DNA of 8,378 nt, from assembly GCA_012728155.1 (NCBI GenBank), contig JAAYFR010000217.1, forward strand, positions 1-8,378, read 5' to 3'. The notes beneath the pieces are model-generated. The model saw only the letters and a list, made by a program, of their open reading frames with translations, was not told the DNA's origin and ran no database searches. This DNA is from Bacteroidales bacterium. GTDB lineage: Bacteria > Bacteroidota > Bacteroidia > Bacteroidales > Dysgonomonadaceae. The position numbers and the translations under genes were made by a program. Of this stretch, positions 5,391 through 8,378 are shown one piece after another. The stretch's first letter is position 1. Every line of letters starts with the position of its first letter.

Positions 5391-6662
5391 ATGAAACCAG
5401 TTATGTATAAAACAGACAGAGGAAAAACAATTCGTTCGATTATCTACTCTTTACTGATAGTCGTTGTTGTGTCATGCGGATCAAAAAAAGAAGAACAACA
5501 GGCTAATCAGGAAGATCTGGGAAAAAAAGGGTGCCGGTATGAGTATGGAATAGTTATCGATTCACTCTGTGTAACGCATTATGAAATTGAGCGGGGGCAA
5601 TATCTTGCCACCATCCTCTCTGATTTGGGATTTGACTCAAATGCGAGGGAGAATATCATAGAGGCACTCTCACCTACTTATCCACCTTCGAGACTGCAGG
5701 TCGGAAATTCTTATGCAGCGATTACCGATTCTACTGCGGCCGTGAAATATGTGGTTTTTGAGAAATCGTCTACCAATTTTGCGATTGTTGATCTATGCGG
5801 CGACACAATCAGTGTATATGACTATACAAAACCGGTTACCCTGAAACGAGAATATGCCGAAGGAATTATCACCTCTTGCCTGTGGAATACGATTATCGAG
5901 ACAGGCGCACCAGCTATGCTTGCCCTCAAACTCTCGGATCTGTATGCCTGGCAGATCGATTTTTTTGATGTCAAAAAAGGGGATTCGTTCCGGTTGATGT
6001 ATGAAATGGCCTATATTGATGACACTACTATGGTGGGGGTCTCTTCTATAGAGGGGGCGGTCTTTATCCACCAGGATAAGCCGTTCTGCGCTATCCCGTT
6101 TCAACAGGATTCTATCATGGAGTTTTTTGATGAGGGGGGAAATAGTCTGCGAAGAGCATTCTTGAAAGCGCCGCTCGATTTCTTTCGTATCACATCTAAA
6201 TTTTCCAATTCTCGCTATCATCCCATCCTGAAACGTAGCCGGCCACACCATGGTGTCGATTATGCCGCGCCGGTGGGGACGCCAGTAAAAACGATAGGCG
6301 ATGGGGTGATCATCGAAAAAGGATTCCAGAAGGGTGGAGCTGGAAATTTTTTGAAAGTGAGACATAATGCCACCTATACGACCACCTATATGCATCTGAG
6401 CCGTTTTGCCAAAGGTGTGGAAAAGGGTCGTTCGGTAAAACAGGGGGAAGTGATCGCATATGTGGGCTCTACAGGCTTATCTACCGGACCGCATCTCGAT
6501 TTTCGCGTCCACAAAAACAATCAACCGGTCAATCCCCTTACCATCGAGTCGCCTCCCTGTCTACCGGTGAAGCCTGAATTAAAGGATAGCTTCCTGATGG
6601 TGAAGAGGAGGGTGATGAATGAACTGGATAGCCTTCGGATTACAAGAGAAATTATTCTTTGA
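5391..6662 (+). CDS. M23-family metallopeptidase lipoprotein (MepM/Csd3-like)
   Basis: A 423-residue predicted lipoprotein acting on peptidoglycan or its cross-links. The signal peptide is residues 1-28 with lipobox V-V-S-C (Cys29). Residues about 60-112 resemble the LysM-like OapA domain (YEIERGQYLATILSDLG), and about 155-215 resemble the second domain of Csd3/MepM proteins (SCLWNTIIETG...DFFDVKKGDSFRLMYE). The M23 domain spans about 265-385, with HHGVD (His286, Asp290), YMHL (His335) and GPHLDF (His368, Asp370). The last motif is normally HxH, so the third metal-binding His is replaced by Asp. After Cys29 comes G-S-K-K-E-E, close to the Bacteroidota surface-lipoprotein export signal. Six D-S/T-hydrophobic motifs suggest O-glycosylation. 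The start could also be the ATG at 5403. The 3' end overlaps the convergent acyltransferase gene by 11 bases. It could be a weak or non-hydrolytic member. Confidence 0.88.
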   Translation: MKPVMYKTDRGKTIRSIIYSLLIVVVVSCGSKKEEQQANQEDLGKKGCRYEYGIVIDSLCVTHYEIERGQYLATILSDLGFDSNARENIIEALSPTYPPSRLQVGNSYAAITDSTAAVKYVVFEKSSTNFAIVDLCGDTISVYDYTKPVTLKREYAEGIITSCLWNTIIETGAPAMLALKLSDLYAWQIDFFDVKKGDSFRLMYEMAYIDDTTMVGVSSIEGAVFIHQDKPFCAIPFQQDSIMEFFDEGGNSLRRAFLKAPLDFFRITSKFSNSRYHPILKRSRPHHGVDYAAPVGTPVKTIGDGVIIEKGFQKGGAGNFLKVRHNATYTTTYMHLSRFAKGVEKGRSVKQGEVIAYVGSTGLSTGPHLDFRVHKNNQPVNPLTIESPPCLPVKPELKDSFLMVKRRVMNELDSLRITREIIL

Positions 6663-7719
6663 TTTTTATTTTTGTCGCACGCTTTAATTTGGGAAGTTTC
6701 ATCCTCTTGGAATTGCCCGCAATTCTTTTTCTGAGCAGCATAAGAAAGCGTTTACTGGGATTGCTTTTTAAATAGGACTCTATATGACGTGCCCGTTTTT
6801 CTTCCAGTATCTGATCTATCTCGATGAGGATGCCCGATTCTTCCACATCACCGAACTCATTGTTGATGGCGGTGCCGAAGAAACGCATGGTGGGCGATAA
6901 ACTCATATAGGCGTTGATCAGCGGAGGTATGTTGTAACCAAGTATACGTACCTCTTTGTTGAGTATTCTGTAATCTTCATTAAATTTTTTCCCGATAAAG
7001 AGCTGCTTCATCTGTTCGAAATCGGTATTTGTCTTAAGCGGATCGATGGGAGTGACCAGATTTTTGTTATCCGGAAAATGCTTGCGAAGAAAATAGAGTA
7101 TCATATTGCGCGCATCCTTGTTGTAGGTGCCGTACATGGTCACTTTTCCGAAAAAATATTTGATTTGGGGATCAATTACGCTGAGTGCTCCCAATCCATC
7201 CCATAGGTTGTCGAGGGCGAAGATACCCTTTCTACTCATCAATGTGGACTGATATTCGAGTGAGACAAATGATCGGCCTAATTCTACCGTATGTGGCAGG
7301 TATTCCGTTATGAATTGATCTGAAAAATTGTAGAGATGAGCAGTTGCGAGCATAGGCTTGTTCTGTTTGTCGAATGCTACATCCGAACCGCAGATAAAAC
7401 GATAACCACCCAAGATCTCCTCATTTTCGGGATCCCATACGATCATCTGCCGATAGGGTACATCCATCGTGTCGTATTGATCGATATCGGCCTCTAATCC
7501 TGTCCCTCCACCATAATAACGAAAAGCGATCTCACGCAATCGGCCAACCTCTTTCATCAAATTTGGCGAATCGTGTGCCGTAAAGACGTAAATTTCGTTG
7601 TTGGCTTTGTTGGTTGCCCTAACTCTCTTCCGAACGGTCAGTTCGCTTTTTATCAGATCTTTATCGATAGGATCAATGATTTTCTCCATACCATTTCTTT
7701 TTTGTTTGTTAGTGGACAT
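6652..7719 (-). CDS. glsB: GNAT-fold N-acyltransferase, glycine-lipid synthase GlsB/OlsB-like
   Basis: A 355-residue protein of the OlsB/hemolysin-like acyltransferase family. In Bacteroides thetaiotaomicron the homologous GlsB transfers a 3-hydroxyacyl group from acyl-ACP to the amino group of glycine, the first step of glycine-lipid synthesis. The conserved N-terminal half contains NEIYVFTAHDSPNLMKEVGRL (about 41-61), then LREIAFRYYGGGTG (61-74), DIDQYDTMD (79-86), an acyl-ACP/CoA-binding-like region ILGGYRFICG (102-111), and VELGRSFV (145-152). The last 30 residues are strongly basic (RKRIAGNSKRMKLPKLKRATK...), suited to contact with the inner membrane surface. The ATG at 7719 starts 2 bases after the upstream stop, consistent with translational coupling. 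An ATG at 7689 (MEKIIDPID) is also plausible, while the longest frame (7764) would overlap glsA. Glycine rather than ornithine as substrate is inferred from the phylum. Confidence 0.82.
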   Translation of the reverse strand: MSTNKQKRNGMEKIIDPIDKDLIKSELTVRKRVRATNKANNEIYVFTAHDSPNLMKEVGRLREIAFRYYGGGTGLEADIDQYDTMDVPYRQMIVWDPENEEILGGYRFICGSDVAFDKQNKPMLATAHLYNFSDQFITEYLPHTVELGRSFVSLEYQSTLMSRKGIFALDNLWDGLGALSVIDPQIKYFFGKVTMYGTYNKDARNMILYFLRKHFPDNKNLVTPIDPLKTNTDFEQMKQLFIGKKFNEDYRILNKEVRILGYNIPPLINAYMSLSPTMRFFGTAINNEFGDVEESGILIEIDQILEEKRARHIESYLKSNPSKRFLMLLRKRIAGNSKRMKLPKLKRATKIKIKE

Positions 7720-7721
7720 CG

Positions 7722-8378
7722 TTACGCCATCGAATAAACCAAATCTTTTACCTGTTGAGCCCATTCAGACGCAGTTTTCGATTTGTCGAACATCTGCCAG
7801 GAGATAGGCCTCCCAAAAGTGATCGTGAATGATTGGTTGCTGTTTTTGAACATTTCACCCGGAAGATAAATCAATTCGATATTGAATTTCATGCCGGAGG
7901 CTTTTCGTAGATTGGCAAAGTTGTAAAAGAAATTGGAGTTCTTCCCTGCAAAATATATAGGGATGATATCTCGCTTATGTTCAGTTGATTTGATGATGAA
8001 ACTCTTCATCCATTCCGAATCCCTAATTTCACCTTTCTGTTTTCTAGAGCATAATCCGGCAGGGAAAGTGATTATTTGGTTGTCGGAAGCATACGCTTCA
8101 TTAATTGCGCGGGCCGACTCCTTTGCCTGGGAACCGTACTTGTTGATGGGGACAAAAATGGGTTTCAACGGATCAATATAATAGAGCACATCGTTTACCA
8201 GATATTGAATTTTTCCGTCATATTTCTCACCCAGAATTGCCGAGAGACAAATGCCGTCGAGCCCACCCAGCGGATGATTGGAGGCAAATGTAAACCTGCC
8301 TCCAACCGGTATGTTTTCTTCTCCCTTAATCTGAAGGGAGAGGTTGAACTCTTTCTCGATGAGGGCACGCATAAAAGG
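7722..8378 (-). CDS. glsA: 1-acyl-glycerol-phosphate-acyltransferase-like O-acyltransferase GlsA, 5' end outside the window
   Basis: The frame is open to the right edge (two codons, P-F, precede the internal ATG at 8372), and family proteins are longer at the N-terminus, so this is the C-terminal 218 residues of a larger protein. GlsA/OlsA enzymes esterify the hydroxyl of the N-(3-hydroxyacyl) amino acid made by GlsB, giving the mature two-chain lipid at the inner membrane. Counting from that ATG, the acceptor motif is SNHPLGGLDG (31-40) with His33 and Asp39 five residues apart, instead of the HX4D spacing of PlsC. The phosphate-site motif is FPAGLCSRKQKG (103-114), with Ala where PlsC has Glu. 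VPINKYG (74-80) and PIYFAGKNSNFFY (138-150) follow. As I recall, both changes are normal in this subfamily, called hemolysin-like in some annotations. It precedes glsB directly on the same strand. Confidence 0.82.
   Translation of the reverse strand, partial: PFMRALIEKEFNLSLQIKGEENIPVGGRFTFASNHPLGGLDGICLSAILGEKYDGKIQYLVNDVLYYIDPLKPIFVPINKYGSQAKESARAINEAYASDNQIITFPAGLCSRKQKGEIRDSEWMKSFIIKSTEHKRDIIPIYFAGKNSNFFYNFANLRKASGMKFNIELIYLPGEMFKNSNQSFTITFGRPISWQMFDKSKTASEWAQQVKDLVYSMA

Noticed and set aside
5384..5410. ATG at 5384 as an alternative start before the M23 gene
   Set aside because: Its frame stops after eight codons. The lipoprotein signal peptide is in the frame of the ATG at 5391.
5793..6395. 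200-codon open frame on the - strand inside the M23 gene
   Set aside because: It lies wholly antisense to a well-supported peptidase with recognisable motifs, and its translation shows no family features.

Overview
The window looks like chromosomal DNA from a Bacteroidales bacterium, most like the Dysgonomonadaceae/Porphyromonadaceae side (Proteiniphilum, Petrimonas or Parabacteroides relatives). The grounds are promoter elements of the Bacteroidota type (TTTG, about 20 bases, TAnnTTTG), the near absence of Shine-Dalgarno sequences, lipoproteins of kinds typical of the phylum, and a glycine-lipid acyltransferase pair known from Bacteroides. The family placement is inferred from protein character without a database search.

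Left part (1-4601, nearly all + strand). A divergent gene appears to start at base 15 and run off the left edge; only its first five codons are present. A RecD-like SF1 helicase follows. Then comes a tight four-gene run: a conserved protein of unknown function, the 16S rRNA methyltransferase RsmI, a coiled-coil lipoprotein resembling the Cbp1 collagen-binding adhesin family, and a YjjG-type HAD nucleotidase. The gaps are 11, 49 and 21 bases. A good promoter (1534-1566) straddles the end of the helicase gene and probably drives this run.

Middle part (4612-6662). A long-chain flavodoxin on the - strand converges on the nucleotidase with 10 bases between their stop codons. A 272-base gene-free region separates it from a divergently transcribed M23-family lipoprotein peptidase of the MepM/Csd3 kind. 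That region is unusually rich in repeats: a 15-base direct repeat with 22-base period, a 22-base near-perfect palindrome, two overlapping and mutually exclusive hairpins, and a hairpin-like inverted repeat before the flavodoxin.

Right part (6652-8378, - strand). Two abutting genes encode an acyltransferase (GlsA/OlsA-like, cut by the right edge) and a GNAT-fold N-acyltransferase (GlsB/OlsB-like). Together they match the route to glycine lipids: GlsB makes an N-(3-hydroxyacyl)glycine and GlsA esterifies its hydroxyl. The GlsB gene overlaps the peptidase gene tail to tail by 11 bases.

Most of the window is ordinary core genome with no mobile element, CRISPR array or RNA gene that I can see. 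The points most worth checking are the structured leader of the peptidase gene, the replaced metal-binding His in the peptidase, and its dense set of candidate O-glycosylation motifs. No clearly undescribed system is visible.
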